Shown: positions 34,311 through 46,839 of the stretch, one piece after another
Position numbering within the stretch: the first letter of the stretch is position 1
Layout of the letters: the number at the start of each line of letters is the position of its first letter
Assembly (NCBI GenBank): GCA_037178675.1
Contig: JAYMGJ010000238.1
Location: 1 to 64,000 of the forward strand
DNA: 64,000 bases
Reading direction: 5' to 3'
From: Scleroderma bovista
Taxonomy: Eukaryota; Basidiomycota; Agaricomycetes; Boletales; Sclerodermataceae
Program-made: the position numbers and the translations under genes
The notes under the pieces: model-generated
Databases searched by the model: none
Told to the model about the DNA's origin: nothing
The model's input: only the letters and a program-made list of their open reading frames with translations

Positions 34311-37001
34311 CTACGCCTTGTAGAGTGTATCAAGGAAAATAGTTGCCACCTCGCCTACCAAAGTCGGCCCCACCGGGCTCGAACTGCCCAGACCTGCAAC
34401 GCAATCACGGGATAGTCAGTTCATACCGCATGGCATCATAAAAGTGCAATGAAGGAATCAGGCAAAACGCCTATGGCACAAGAACTAGGAAAATGGGACG
34501 CACCGTAAAGTGACACCATGTATCCTTTCCCTTCCGGTGCCCGGCGGGCTTGCTCGACGGAGGCCTTAAGATCCTCCACGAAAATGTCCACGACAGCCAG
34601 GGTGAGTCTCTACACCGATCGATAATGGGGGTTAGTTGCCAAGACCCGATCCTGGTCGAAACAAATGATAATAAGAGACTCGCACCGTACAAGCAATATG
34701 CACACCCTTCGGCTCTGTAATGGCATTCAAATGCCATCCTCGCTTCCTCATTACGTCACCAACTTCCAGCGCATCCACGTCCTTGTCACGCGAGGCAAAT
34801 GCAATAACGCTTGCGGGTGGCGAACCAAGGACGTACAAAGAAGGGATAGACGTAGTGATGGCATTTGCAATTTTGCGGGCGCAGGTAACAAGAGAGCGGC
34901 AAGAGGCAAGGTAGCCGCTGTGAGATATGAATATATGAGAAACCCGCGGTCAAAGACAGTGTCGAAGGGAGTGCACGTACTCGGATCCCATATACTGCAT
35001 GGCTGCCCACGTGCCTGCTATCAATGAACCGGGTCTAAAAAAACATTAGAAAAATACGCCCCAGAAGGAACAGAAAAAGCTCACCTCGACCCAGACAAAC
35101 TTGGACTAGCATATACCCCACCCACCCAGTTTGGATTTACGTAGTACTGATAGCGCCGGAGAGACGCATCGCGGTACATTATCACCGAGGATCCCTGCCC
35201 GCAATGCGTCACCTGATTCCCGCAGAATGGAGATGCAAAGAACTTACCTTTGGCGCAAAACCGTACTGTTCAATCACCCCGATCCAACATGGACGTGCAA
35301 GAGCGAAAAGTAGGATAGAGAATCGCAAGCCGGGAGACCGAGAAGGCGGGTTTATTCACAACCAAGGGTCAGTAACCGCACCATTCCCGTGACTTAGAAG
35401 TAGAATGCACCTTATGCGTATCGCAGCTCACACTCGTCACACCCTTCACCCTGAAATCGAATGGTTCCAGCCTATACCTAACATTTCCCTCTGTATCTGT
35501 CTCGCCATCCGCAAGGCCAGCGCGTTCGAGGAATGGTACGACGAACGACCCGAGGCAACAATCAACGTGAAGACCAATGTTATGCTTCGAGGCAATCTGC
35601 CCGAGAGCTACGATACTGTCTTGGTTGCCATCTGGGTAGTTTATGGCAGAGCCAACGATCTGGCGTGGTGATGAGGTCGGACAATGAGATGATAAAGGGA
35701 GGCACCCACCATGATGGTGTTAGGATTTCTGTTCCATATAAGTGTGAATACAAGTAAATGAGGAGAAGACGGAAGAAACGCACATCGCCATTCGAACGCG
35801 TCTGATGTCGACTTGACGCGTGACGGGATTAACGGGGATCGTATGTACCTTGACACCCATATATGCAGCTCCTTTGTCAAATGCTGCATGGGCTGTGACA
35901 GGTATGACCCTGCCAACAAGACAGTCGTTCGCTCACTTCAAATCCAAGCAATCGAGAAACAGCTACACACATCTCTGGCTCTGTAATGCCCTTAACGGAC
36001 CTCGCCCAATCGCGATACGTCTTCACCGCCATAACAATGGACTCTGTGCCACCCGACGTCATTGTGCCTGCACCGTCCGGGTTGTTATATAACCTAAGAC
36101 ACATGGATACGATTTCAGCCTCCATCTTCCGAACTGCAGGAAATACGTCCGGATGCAACGGGTTGGAGACCGCATATCGCTCACATGCAGCGAAGATCAC
36201 GCGAGTAAGATCCGCACCGCCATCTAGATATCACAAGGATGAAGTAGAGTAAGGTTGGAATTGAGGGCAAAGGAATACGTATACGTACGGTAGACAGTAC
36301 CACTGATTTTTCCTTCTTTCCAATCTAATTTATCATCGTTCTTACCGTCTTTGCCATCATTCCCCACGCCTGTCTCCTCGTCCATTCTTGCCATCTCCTC
36401 CAAGATCCATTCCATTGACTGGCCATGCTGGGGAAGCTCCAGATGCCTTGTGACATCCGCTCCCTGAGGCACGAGCTTGGTTTCGATGTCTTGTCGGACT
36501 TTCGACAACTCAAGTTGGACCTTGGTACGCCCAGGAGGGAGGGTGAGGACGAGGACGAGGACGTTCTGTGAATATCCGATTGCGTGCGCGTAGAGCGGTC
36601 ACTATGACGATGAACGGGGGGATGGAGGGGGAGCAAACCTTGGCAACACCACTCGCAAACACACCAATGCACCTCCATAACCCGCGTGCACGCACGTGGC
36701 GATATGCTCTCAACGTGTAGGTGAAGAGGACGTAGTAAAGGAGGAACGACTTGAGGGCATCAAACGGGGCAGAGGAGGTGGTGTGTATGACGATCTTTAT
36801 CGCTGTTGCTGTTCCGGGAATAGTTGTTGTGCGGAGAGTAGTGACAAAGTCGGGAAGGTTCGAAGGAGTCTCGACGATGGATTTTAGATCACGGAGAACA
36901 TCTCTTCCAGTGGTAATAAGACTGGTCTTGGTCACGCGGGCCCACTCGAGTATCAAGGCAAGACATGCAAAGAAGAGAGAGTTGAGTAGTGTCAGTGTCA
37001 T
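34311..37001 (-). CDS. DPL1: Sphingosine-1-phosphate (dihydrosphingosine phosphate) lyase
   Basis: ATG at 37001. N-terminal membrane region ([16 protein letters not shown]; later [19 protein letters not shown]), then [13 protein letters not shown], the GKISGTVY motif of the family, [20 protein letters not shown], and [20 protein letters not shown] for PLP-phosphate binding. The catalytic Lys lies in VSCDTHK joined to YGFAPKGSS across an intron, followed by a substrate-domain tail ending [14 protein letters not shown] at 34311. This PLP enzyme of the ER cleaves phosphorylated long-chain bases to a fatty aldehyde and phosphoethanolamine, the exit step of sphingolipid breakdown. Gene complete by landmarks; the intron before YGFAPK is longer than average (about 130 nt). 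Confidence 0.9.
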
Positions 37002-37900
37002 TTTCTTGCCGAGCTTGTGCAGACAGTAGGTCGAGGGTATCCACTGTGTCGTTTGTTTTATCGTCAGGGTTCACGTGTGTCCAGGCACGTCAACTGCGGA
37101 TAGGGGAACACATCAGACCAGTTGGCGCCTCAGTTGATTTTGCTCTTCTAGCCTCCCAGCTTGCCTAGCAGCTTCAAAGGCAAGTTGGGTTAGGCCTTGT
37201 ACCGGAGCACAAGCTGGCCATTTGATCAACCAACAAGCTTTACGTAACCTTACGCTGTTGACACAGTACAGCTACTTGGTATTCACTTGAGATGAGGCGT
37301 CGTAGCTCAGCAATACATTTAGCACTGTGCTGCGCTTTGTACTATTCTCAGCCCCTTTGGTCCCGACGCATTCCTGCAGCACTCTTAATATGTAAGTGAA
37401 TGGGTTCCCGAAAACTGAAACAGCCGTTCGGTATACGACCAGGGTCTCCATAGGGCCATAGATAATCTTGGGAGACCAAAAGTTCCGAGGCTTCCCGACA
37501 TCGACTTGCTCCATGTTAGTGCAGAGAGTGTTACAGCAAAACGCATAACTTTCTCAGGCGAGAGCTGAGAGCTGGGAATGTGGATTCTAGAACAGTATTA
37601 GCGGACCTATTGGGCTGTACGGAGAGGCACCGGAGGGCCCCGCTTCCACATTGACCGGTGAATCGGGAATAGTTCAACGTTTTCCCGTACAATGATATGG
37701 AGGGATCAATCTGCCCACCGCGCTAGGGGGCCATATATCTAGGAATGAGAGATGAAGGAACATCACCGAAATGCGCTCCGGGTACTCGTTCAGCTGTTTT
37801 GTGAATATTTCGAGTCTCGCCGACGAACCTGGCCAACGACCACGCAGGGGACCGTATGTATAAACACTGACCCCAATAGCTCCATAGCACCTTTCAGAGG
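37002..37900. other. Gene-poor stretch upstream of the lyase
   Basis: It contains an open minus-strand stretch (37272-37514, with FWSPKIIYGPMETLVVYRTA) that could be an exon of an unrecognised gene, but no family match or clear splice pattern. Otherwise it is the promoter region of the lyase gene. Confidence 0.35.
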
Positions 37901-37926
37901 AACATGACACATGTTCACCATACTGG

Positions 37927-39178
37927 TTAAATTGCAAAATGAAGGGGGGTGGCAATAATGAGGGCGGCATATTGGTATTCCTGAGGGATGCATACGGGGG
38001 GAGGGGGGCGATTAACAACTTGGTAATCCTGTAGACTGCGGGTGTCGTATTCCGCGATGAATATAAATGGTGGTTTGCTGTGCTTGACTTTTAGAATATA
38101 CATTGGATGCGAGCCAGATCGAAACAAAAACAGCGGCGGTACGATGGGCTCCTTGCTCTGCAGGGATGACTGACACTCAAATGGAGGTTCCGGGGACGTC
38201 AGGAGCGAAGCACATGTTGTCGTCCACGTATGGAGTGAACGAGTCCTTGGACTCCAACAAGTTCTGTATTTCCTTGGATTGCATTCCAGTATGGACGTGG
38301 AGCATGCGAATGAACACTGGTGAATTCCACTCATGGGTGGGACGACGGATTTGCGAGTGGGCTATTCCGCGGTGGGTAAACCAGGCGGTTGGTCAGAAAA
38401 GGTGAGACGTTAGAGTACCACTTGCTTTGGGCCAGCGGACAAGAAAATATAGTGGATCGGATAATCGCACCAATTTCCACAAATTATTGGGGGTGTGGCC
38501 TGGTGTGGCAGAGGGTGCGAATATCACATGCCAACCAAGGTTGTTGCACACAGTGTTTTGTGTTGTTCTCCTCGGAAGCTCGGAGACTCTGGTTAGTCTA
38601 TCACTTTTCCCTATCGAGTTGGCGGATTCGAGTTCGAGCGTGTCCAAAGGCTCCACCAATAAGCATCATGTATGGTAGTAAGCGGGATGGATTTAGGATG
38701 AACAGTTATAAACCATTTCGGAGCTTGTGATCTTCTAAAGCGAGCAGCGGTCCTGATATCCCGAGGCGACCAACTCTCGGAACGGGCCATGTTGACTGTC
38801 CCGTCGAACGTGGTCGCGGTGGGTCCCCTAAAAGTGACCACTCCGTATAGGGGATGTGCCGCGGAGGAAGCGAACGTCCAACCCGGACCGTGCACGGCGG
38901 AAGGTAAAAGAGAGCGACGTCGGTCTTCGAGCCGCCGGGATATGTCTCGAAAAGGAAACGACGGTTGGCCCAGTCATTTTGGCGAGATCAAAAATATCGT
39001 ATGTTTCGGACGGGATAAGAAGATGGTCGTCAACACTCTTTGGCCGTGCTCCGTCTGTGGAAGTGCTCATCCCATCATACCAGGCCTTTTGTCTTGCTGA
39101 GCCCCCCAGTTCAGTCCATATCGCGATTTGTGCTCGTCTCTCTTCTCGTCTGCTCCTTTTCGAGTCAGGCAGATCCAA
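37927..39178 (-). CDS. Uncharacterised multi-exon gene, structure unresolved
   Basis: Several protein-like stretches lie on the minus strand: MDLPDSKRSRREERRAQIAI from ATG 39178; HPLYGVVTFRGPTATTFDG with RSQAPKWFITVHPKS (38895-38640); CNNLGWHVIFAPSATPGHTP (about 38560-38500); VFIRMLHVHTGMQSKEIQNL (about 38330-38270); and MYILKVKHSKPPFIFIAEYD (about 38110-38030). They are in different frames and would need introns to join. I recognise no domain. It could be one gene, two small genes or a decaying gene; coordinates are outer limits only. Confidence 0.3.
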
Positions 39179-39183
39179 CCATC

Positions 39184-41470
39184 ATGGCGTTTTCCCTAAC
39201 AAGACCTTCCTCTCCATCTCGCGACCTACATAACTCATCCAATGACGACGACCACCTCTCCTCACCGCTCCATGCTGCCCTCTCCAGTCTCGCCAGCCCT
39301 TCGACAGACCACGACATGCCCAAGGAAAAGGAACGCCCCAGTCTCGACATCCTCGTGGAATCCAACTGCATCACCTTCAGGGGTGCGGGCGCAGATGTAC
39401 AACCCGCTCTACTCTCCGGTCACGTCGTCCTTAACCTCGCCGAGTCAACCTCCATCAAAGAGATCACACTCCAATTCAGGGGCAAAGTCAGGCTCCCTAC
39501 GCCGTTGAATGAACAGTGTGTCCTCTCTTTCTTCGACGTTGGCTAATGGTCTGACTTTCAAATCTAGACGAGCGCTAAACAACGCTCAGATATACAGTCT
39601 CTGCACACACGACTGGTCTTTTTTGGAAGGCGAGAAGCGCCACAGCCATACCCTCAAGGCTGGCCGGCATTTGTTCCCTTTCCAGCTCCAGCTAGGGGGC
39701 TCATTGCCTTCTAGCATCACAACGACTGCCCACGGCGGCGTGTTTATATCCTATAAACTTAGAGCCGTCGCTGTACGGCCTGGCTTTGCTCATAACATGC
39801 AAGCTGCTATTCCCGTTTTCCTCATGCGCTCGTTCGCCCCGGAGGCCCTCGAGTATCAGCAAACAGTCGAGATCGAAAGCAGCTGGCCTGAAAAACTTAT
39901 GTACTCGATCATGCTTCCCCACAAAGCCTGGGCAATCGGTGATACACTCACCGCAGTTGTCAAATTTTCGCCCTTGACAAAGGGTGTCCGCGTTTTAAAG
40001 GTGGTCACCCTTCTAAAGGAGACAACGAAAATTCATTGTCGTGGAGCCACGCAGGAGCACACTAGAACTGTGGCTAATGTGGAGCACGAGATTTCCCATG
40101 GAAGGGCGGTGTCGCGACTCGCGCAGCACGATGGAGTACCTGTGCCCATCTTGCACGAGGTGCACCATCCTTCTCCCCCAAATGGACTATCCAGCCAAGA
40201 TCGCACACCGAGTTCAGGCTTGTCGTGTACGCCCTCCCCCCCAGCCTCCATGTCCCCCGTCCCCCACTTTGTTGTCTCTCAACCGATACCCGGGCCGTCA
40301 GCAGGTCCTGCTGTGTCGACGGATCTTGACCAACTTCGCATGAGTGACACCGACGTGGTTACCCAGATATCCTTTACCATACCAAGATCTATGACGTGTT
40401 CGCACTTGCTGGAGCCTATAGCAGTCACCCACCGAATACGTTGGTCTATCTTAATGTCCAATTTAGACGGACATACCTCTGAACTGCGTTGTTCGCTCCC
40501 ACTGTACGTCCTCGACCACCACTTCCTTGAAGAAGCACGCGCCAACTCTGCCGCTACGCGTCGCCTCCTGCTTGGTCCCTCAGAGGTTCCCCTTGAGGAA
40601 GAGCAGGATGCAGAGTTGCCAAGTTATCCCTCCCACATACGCGATCGTGTGCCGGGTATGTACCTCCCGGAAGCCAGTACAGTACGCGTGACAAATCCTT
40701 GGACGACACATGTGGACGGGAGTCCCTCGACGCCGCCCGTCTCTGTATCTCCGGGGCGCCCGGCGATCCCCCATTTACCTCCCGTCCCCCACCCAGAAAC
40801 ACGCACCCCACTAGAGTGGATTAACTCGGAGTTACTTCTCTTGATGTCTTCACCGGGCGCGTCCCCACAGAATTCTAACCCGATCTTCCCCTCGATTTCC
40901 AACGGAAGCAGTGCCCCTGCAAGTCGCTCCGGGTCGAGGCCAGTGAGTCGTCGTGGAAGTCGGGCACCAAGTCCGGATCGGTACTTGACAATGACCTCTA
41001 TGGCGGGTCTGAGTGCTGGTGGTGCCGGTGGAAGCTCCTCATCCAATGAGACGTATGTTCACAGCAGCCAAGAGAGTCGGTCTCTTCCTGGAATATTTAA
41101 CGTGACAATGAAACCTACAACTCACGCATGGCGACCCTCACGTTCAAGCTCACATCCAAACCTCGCGAGTTCCATGCCGTCGTCTTTTTCAACGAATACG
41201 ATTGGCCATTATGCTCATCCCCAAATACCTACCCATGCACCACGTCCCGTAGCTACTACACCGCCAACTCCCCCTTCGGAGGTGACAAGATCGAGGACCC
41301 AGTCGGAGTTGTGGCACCGTACTCTTACAGAAGTCCCCGATTATGGGGCATCAGCGAGGGGCATCATAGGTGGTGTCCCCCCTCTGTCGAGTATGCATGG
41401 GCTGCCATCGTACGAAGAGGCGGAGAGGAGTCTGGGACATGACTCGACTGAGGCCGCTTTGCTTCATTAG
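39184..41470 (+). CDS. Alpha-arrestin-like protein (Arrestin N and C domains)
   Basis: ATG at 39184; one intron of about 53 nt (39516-39568) joins PLNEQ to RALNNAQIYSLCTHDWSFLE. The N domain has VLNLAESTSIKEITLQFRGK and AGRHLFPFQLQLGGSLPSSI; the C domain follows with LPHKAWAIGDTLTAVVKFSP, KVVTLLKETTKIHCRGA and RSMTCSHLLEPIAVTHRIRW. The long tail is Ser/Pro-rich, with LPSY motifs (AELPSYPSHI and GLPSYEEAERS), resembling the PY-type motifs that recruit Rsp5-family HECT ubiquitin ligases. Fungal alpha-arrestins direct plasma-membrane transporters to endocytosis. Which transporter is served cannot be told. The protein ends at 41470. Confidence 0.85.
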
Positions 41471-42228
41471 GTGCTGGTGTCTTCTTTTTCCTCATGTTCG
41501 TCGATCACTTATCGTATTTGCGACATACCTTGATGTGTAGCACAGTATCTCTGACTCATTTCTTTTGTAGACTTTAATTTGACGATAATAACCATGGCAT
41601 TCAGTTCCTTCGTCTCTACCCCCTCACTCTTCATTCATTCTCCCATGCACTATTACCTTTATAAACAGCCAACGAACTTATTTATACACCCCCATTCCCA
41701 TAGACTTCTGGCTTTATTGCACGGGTACGAAAGATGCATTTGTTGTAGTAATCGCTATGGACTGAACAGGGAATAACGATGTGGTCTCCAGGGTAAATAT
41801 AATGTCCCCTCTGGACTTGTGTGCGTTAGTAATTCACCTTGTACGGACCCTGTCCACGTATTTAGGCGATATGCACGAGGAAAACATGGAAATAAGTTCA
41901 ATACGAGAGTTGGTACAACGCACATGCTACAGACTCATTTGTATGAGGGACAGGAGAACGGCGACTCGACAACAATTACTGTAAACCAATAGTGAAAGGG
42001 AAGAAAAATTATGGTCAACAAGCGGAAAGGTGGGAATCAGAAAGGTAAATATAGCATTGGATTTGGACAGGACAGGACAACATGTTAGGTACTGTTGCAT
42101 GTACACAAAAAAAACCCCTATGCACAAGAAACAGAAACCAATGTACTGGGGAACAATTACAGGTACAAGGGGACCAGAAAAGGATGAAGCAATAATGAGA
42201 TATGAGATGGGCGCCGTCCTTCCTCCTT
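41471..42228. other. Intergenic region between convergent arrestin and CCR4 genes
   Basis: I see no supported gene. It holds 3' regions of both neighbours; the base composition is more A/T-rich than the flanking exons. Confidence 0.55.
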
Positions 42229-44651
42229 TCACGGGGGCATACCGTTCGATGTAGGGTTGGCCATGAATGAGCGCGGCAAGACATCTCGTGGGGGTTTCAC
42301 TCTGAATTCGCTCACCAAACATACATGGCTGAAAGAATGCCCATCAGTACGTCGGCTGAACAATCGAACAGCGGGACATCGACACTTACTCAGAAGGGAA
42401 ATGCGCGTTCGGGAACCCGACGACCTTCTCAAGGTACCCCTTGTCCACCTCACCCAAAACGGCAATGGCAGATACGTTGTTGGTTGTATACCATATATAG
42501 TCGATTACACCCTGGAAGCTGGGGGTATAGTTCGTCAACGAAATATCCCCAGCAGCAGCGTACGCGCTCTTCAGGTTAAGTTTGTGTCTGAGGCCATCGG
42601 TCGTGTACTTGCCGTAAAGGTGTGACATAAAGTCTGCGTGATCTGGTGGTACGAACCCGGTCGAGAGGAACTCGCAGACGCCACTCGATGGAACAGAGTT
42701 GAAATCACCACAGATGATGGTTGGTATCTTGGACCCATCTGTGTACACAGGTTGCGGACGTAACGAGCTAGATTGGTCGTCAGAGGTGGCCGGCGGACGA
42801 GGGGGTAACTTTGAGAAGTAGGCGGCGATCTTCTCTACTTCCTCCACTAGCAACGCTACCTGGACTAGCTTGACATCTCGGAAGCTTGGGTCCCAGTGAA
42901 TGTGTGCATTGGCAACGATAATGCGAGTCCCGCTCTCCTTGTTCTCAAAGAGACATACGGCAGCGATGTGATCCTTGCCAAGAACGCGGTTGAACATATC
43001 ATCCGTCTTCTTAAAGTCTGGTCGTTGCATCGCGACGGTACTAAATTCGACTAGCTGCCTCTCTACGAGCTGGTACCTAAAACGGGGTTAGAGGTCAGTA
43101 TGTCAAGTATCCTGAGTACGTACTTGTTCGTCTTGTAGAAGGTTGCACAGCCATCAACTTGGCGACGATCGGCATCGCTCATGGTCTTGTACCGTGACTT
43201 CGGATAGTAGACACCTTCGTAGTCCTGTCCTTCGAGATGCTTCACGAAGTAGTCTTCGTACTGAGCGATGTCGACCTCCTGCAAACATACGAAGTCTGCA
43301 TCGTGGCTCATCACCTCTGTCAAGATCAATTCCTTCCGGTAGTCCCATGACAACGCCCATGAAGGGGTGTAGCCATACAATCTTTCAGTCGCGTATTTTT
43401 CGCACAAGATGTTGTAGCAAAGCACGCTGAAAATCTCTGTATGAGGGTCATTTGCCATTGCTTCCCGTTCCATTGGACTGATAACGTTTTTCCACACACG
43501 CTGCGGCGGCGGTGGCGGCGGTGGACAAGAATCCCGAAGGAATGAGATGAGCGCTGGGGTGCCATCCTTCTGTACGATGGTCTTGAGGGATGTATCAAGG
43601 GGATTTCCCTCTACGCCCAGAGTTTGAAGTTGGTGCAGGCTACCAAGTTCCGGCGGCAGTGCAACAATCTGGTTGTCAAAGAGATAAAGTTCTTTGAGTT
43701 GCGTGAGCATGCCCATCTCTGGAGGGAGAGCAGTAAGGGCGTTCCCCGACAAATCTAGAACTTCTAAATGCCGCAGCTTAGATATCTCTGGTGGTATTGA
43801 TGACAACCCATTGTGGTTGAGGTAGAGGTTAATAAGGAAGGTGAAAGTGAAAAGGCCAGAGGTTGGCGGGATCGTCTTAATATTGACCCCGCCCATGTCG
43901 AGTGAGTTCCATGTATTTTCGGGGGGCTTCGCGGTGGGCCGAGGCGCCTCAGCAATGGGTGCGACTGTCGAAGACGGATGGTTTGGTGCTGAATTGGCTG
44001 AAACGGGGGAGCTGTCCGAAGCACTAGTAGGAGCAGGCGTGCTGGAGGTAGTTGAAATCCCGCCATCCTTAGATGCCGACTCAGATATGTCCGTAGTGAT
44101 GTTGGGTTTCACATGGTTTGGGTTCGTAATAGGAATAGCTGATTTAGTGACTGTCCGTGAGGCCATTGCACTAGCGCGCGCCCGGTGATGGGGTGAGCGG
44201 GACGATCTTATCATCTTTAAATATATTGGTTGATCAGATATATACTCGTGTATGACGTGTATGATATGAACACGCGCACCTCGCACTTGAGAAGCTGTTG
44301 CTGCCAGTGGGGGGTGATTATTTGACTGGCTGCACTTCCCGGGGATGCCTGGCCCATATGCTGCGAGTGCATATGGCCATTGGGAGGTGAGGGGTAGTGA
44401 GAAAGGGAGTTGTGGTGCTGGTGGTGGGCGATTGGAGCGTGTGGGAGGGCATGAGGATGACCTGTGTGGTGTTGCATCGGGTTGACGGATCCATTGGTGT
44501 AGAGCGCATAACCAGGGGATGCGGGGGGCGGCCCAATGTTTTGCGAGCCTGGAGGTCCTAATACAGGATGATGCGTACGACTCCACGGAGACTGGTCTTG
44601 GTGGTTTGGATGTTTGTGGGTGACGGCGGGGGACTGCTGGGAGTAAAACAT
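42229..44651 (-). CDS. CCR4: CCR4 deadenylase (LRR plus EEP nuclease)
   Basis: ATG at 44651 (MFYSQQSPAVTHKHPNHQD), a His/Pro/Gln-rich N-terminus ending HWQQQLLKCE, which splices to MIRSSRSPHHRARASAMASR. Then leucine-rich repeats (LINLYLNHNGLSSIPPEISK and two more), and the endonuclease/exonuclease/phosphatase domain: VLCYNILCEKYATERLYGYT, LILTEVMSHDADFVCLQEVD (metal-binding Glu in LQEVD), GCATFYKTNK joined to YQLVERQLVEFSTVAMQRPD, IIVANAHIHWDPSF, IICGDFNSVPSSGVCEF, and FPSDHVCLVSEF with the catalytic Asp-His, split by an intron. Ends at 42229. It is the catalytic deadenylase of the CCR4-NOT complex and shortens mRNA poly(A) tails. Divergent from mevalonate decarboxylase (379 bp between start codons). 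Confidence 0.93.
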
Positions 44652-45030
44652 GGCATTTGGCCACACCCAAGACAGCCTGCTAGTGGTAGTAGAACCAAGT
44701 AGGCTCTTATAGCCGAGACAATGGGGTGGGCAGGTGCTGCAAGTATCCACAACCTGTAAACAGACCAAAAACGCTAGTACAGCCAATTGCAGTCGCCTGT
44801 ATTGTTTCCAATGCCACAGTCGTGTTCGTCGTCGTCGAAATGTGTCGCCGTCGATGTCGATAAAGGACGGACAGACTCGACACCTTGAAAACGGTCGGCG
44901 TGATCGGATGTCACCCCTGTGACAATATCGGCGTGACATATCCATATCAGGATCACCTCCGGACAACACAGCCACTCTATATCATGCCACCTTGATCAAG
45001 TCTGTTCGCTTCCTGCGATCAACTATCATC

Positions 45031-46348
45031 ATGTTTTTCAAGCAAGCTACCGCCTCTGCGCCGGTCAACATTGCCTGTATCAAGTCAGTCGACAGGCTAA
45101 TTTCTCTTACAATCTCTGATCTTGCTCTAGGTACTGGGGAAAACGCAATGAATCCCTGATTCTACCCACCAACTCATCGTTGTCGGTCACGCTCAGTCAG
45201 GACCATCTCTGTTCCACCACCACCTCCCGCACTTGTGCAGAGTATCAGGAGGACTTGCTCTGGCTCAACGGAAAGGAGATCAAAATTGACAATGACAAAC
45301 GTCTGAGCACGTGTCTTCGAGCCATGAGGGTGCAACGGGAACACTTCGAAGCTGAACATCCAAATGAGCCAAAGGTACACCTCTACGCTACCATATATAT
45401 ATATCAGCTAACTTAACATTCCACATTCTTCAGATCTCTCATTTAAAAGTGCACATCTGTTCAGAGAATAATTTCCCCACTGCTGCTGGACTCGCCTCGT
45501 CTGCATCTGGCTTTGCAGCTTTGGTTTATTCGCTTGCAAATCTCTACGATCTCCCAGTCTCCCAACCTTCCGATCGCTCTGAGCTCTCACTTAGTGCTCG
45601 TCAGGGCTCCGGCTCTGCTTGCCGCTCGCTCTTTGGCGGGTTTGTGGAGTGGCAAATGGGAAGGGATGATCTTCAAGGATCTGACTCCCGTGCTGTCCAG
45701 ATTGCAGATCGTGATTTCTGGCCAGAAATGCATGCTCTCATTTGTGTAGTCTCCGACGACAAAAAGGGAACGTCTTCTACCGCTGGCATGCAGCGCACCG
45801 TGGAGACCTCCGCCCTCTTCCAATACCGTATCCAGCATGTTGAAACACAGCTAGATGATATCAAGAAAGCTATCTTGGCAAAGGACTTTGATGCCTTCGC
45901 ACGCATTACCATGCGGGATTCTAATCAATTCCACGCCGTCGCTCTCGATACCGAACCCCCGATCTTCTACATGAACGACGTCAGTCGTGCTATCATTGCT
46001 GTTGTGACTGAATACAACCGAGTTTCGATTGCTGCGGGCGGAAAACGCAAAGCAGCGTATACTTTCGACGCCGGCCCAAATGCTGTCATTTACGCACCAG
46101 AAGAGAACATGAAGGAGATCGTTAGCATGATTATCCAATACTTCCCTCAGTCACAACCTTTCGTGGATCCTTTCCTCAATGACGTCATTGAGGGAAGTCT
46201 CGTGCCGGGCTTTAACACTGCCGTTGCGCGACAATACGAGCTTGGTGCAGTCAAGGGGCTCATTCACACCTGTGTAGGAGATGGACCCAGAGTGCTTGGC
46301 GACGAACATGCCTTATTCGACACCGAAGGTAACCTCAAAAGAACCTAG
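45031..46348 (+). CDS. MVD1: Mevalonate diphosphate decarboxylase
   Basis: ATG at 45031. Exons give ASAPVNIACIK, then YWGKRNESLILPTNSSLSVT, then SHLKVHICSENNFPTAAGLA followed by the GHMP-kinase phosphate loop (PTAAGLASSASG) and SARQGSGSACRSLFGGFVEW, MRDSNQFHAVALDTEPPIFY and AAYTFDAGPNAVIYAPEEN. The C-terminal extension ends NLKRT at 46348. About 400 residues, the normal length. This GHMP-superfamily enzyme makes isopentenyl diphosphate from mevalonate diphosphate with ATP, feeding ergosterol synthesis (yeast Erg19). No unusual residue seen. Confidence 0.95.
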
Positions 46349-46839
46349 AAATATCACACTGGCGTTTGGCAGATTGATCGAACGATCTAAGATTTGCTGT
46401 TTTCTAGAATGCTTTGTTAGGCAAATTTGATACAGACATGGTTGTATACCCGTCCTCACAAAATTCAGGGCGTGTCCGACATTACAGATTGTATTTTCTC
46501 CGTACTTGCCAACTGGAAATAGAACGTTCTTCCTGGAGCGAAACAAGACCACATGTGGGATTTCCTTTTAGTTTGATAATGTGTCGCTTTTTGCTTGCCG
46601 CATCTGATAGTATGACCGAAAAGTCGACCGGCTTGCGCGTCGATGTTATCAATCTACAAACACCAATGACATTCACAACAGCATCGACGGATTAAACCAG
46701 TCTACGCATAACACTATTGCACATTGCCTATTTTCGAGTAAATTTCTTCACGGCCGCACATGATACGGGGGGGAGTGGGGGGTCCTTCGATTGAGGACTA
46801 TAACCGATGGAGTCAACTTACAAAGTCACACATCAATCT

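Noticed and set aside
43063..44670. 535-aa minus-strand ORF as the full CCR4 start
   Set aside because: Its first part (MGVAKCHVLLPAVPRRHPQ) is a shadow frame. The N-terminus typical of CCR4 (ending HWQQQLLKCE) is in another frame and splices in before MIRSSRSPHHRARA.
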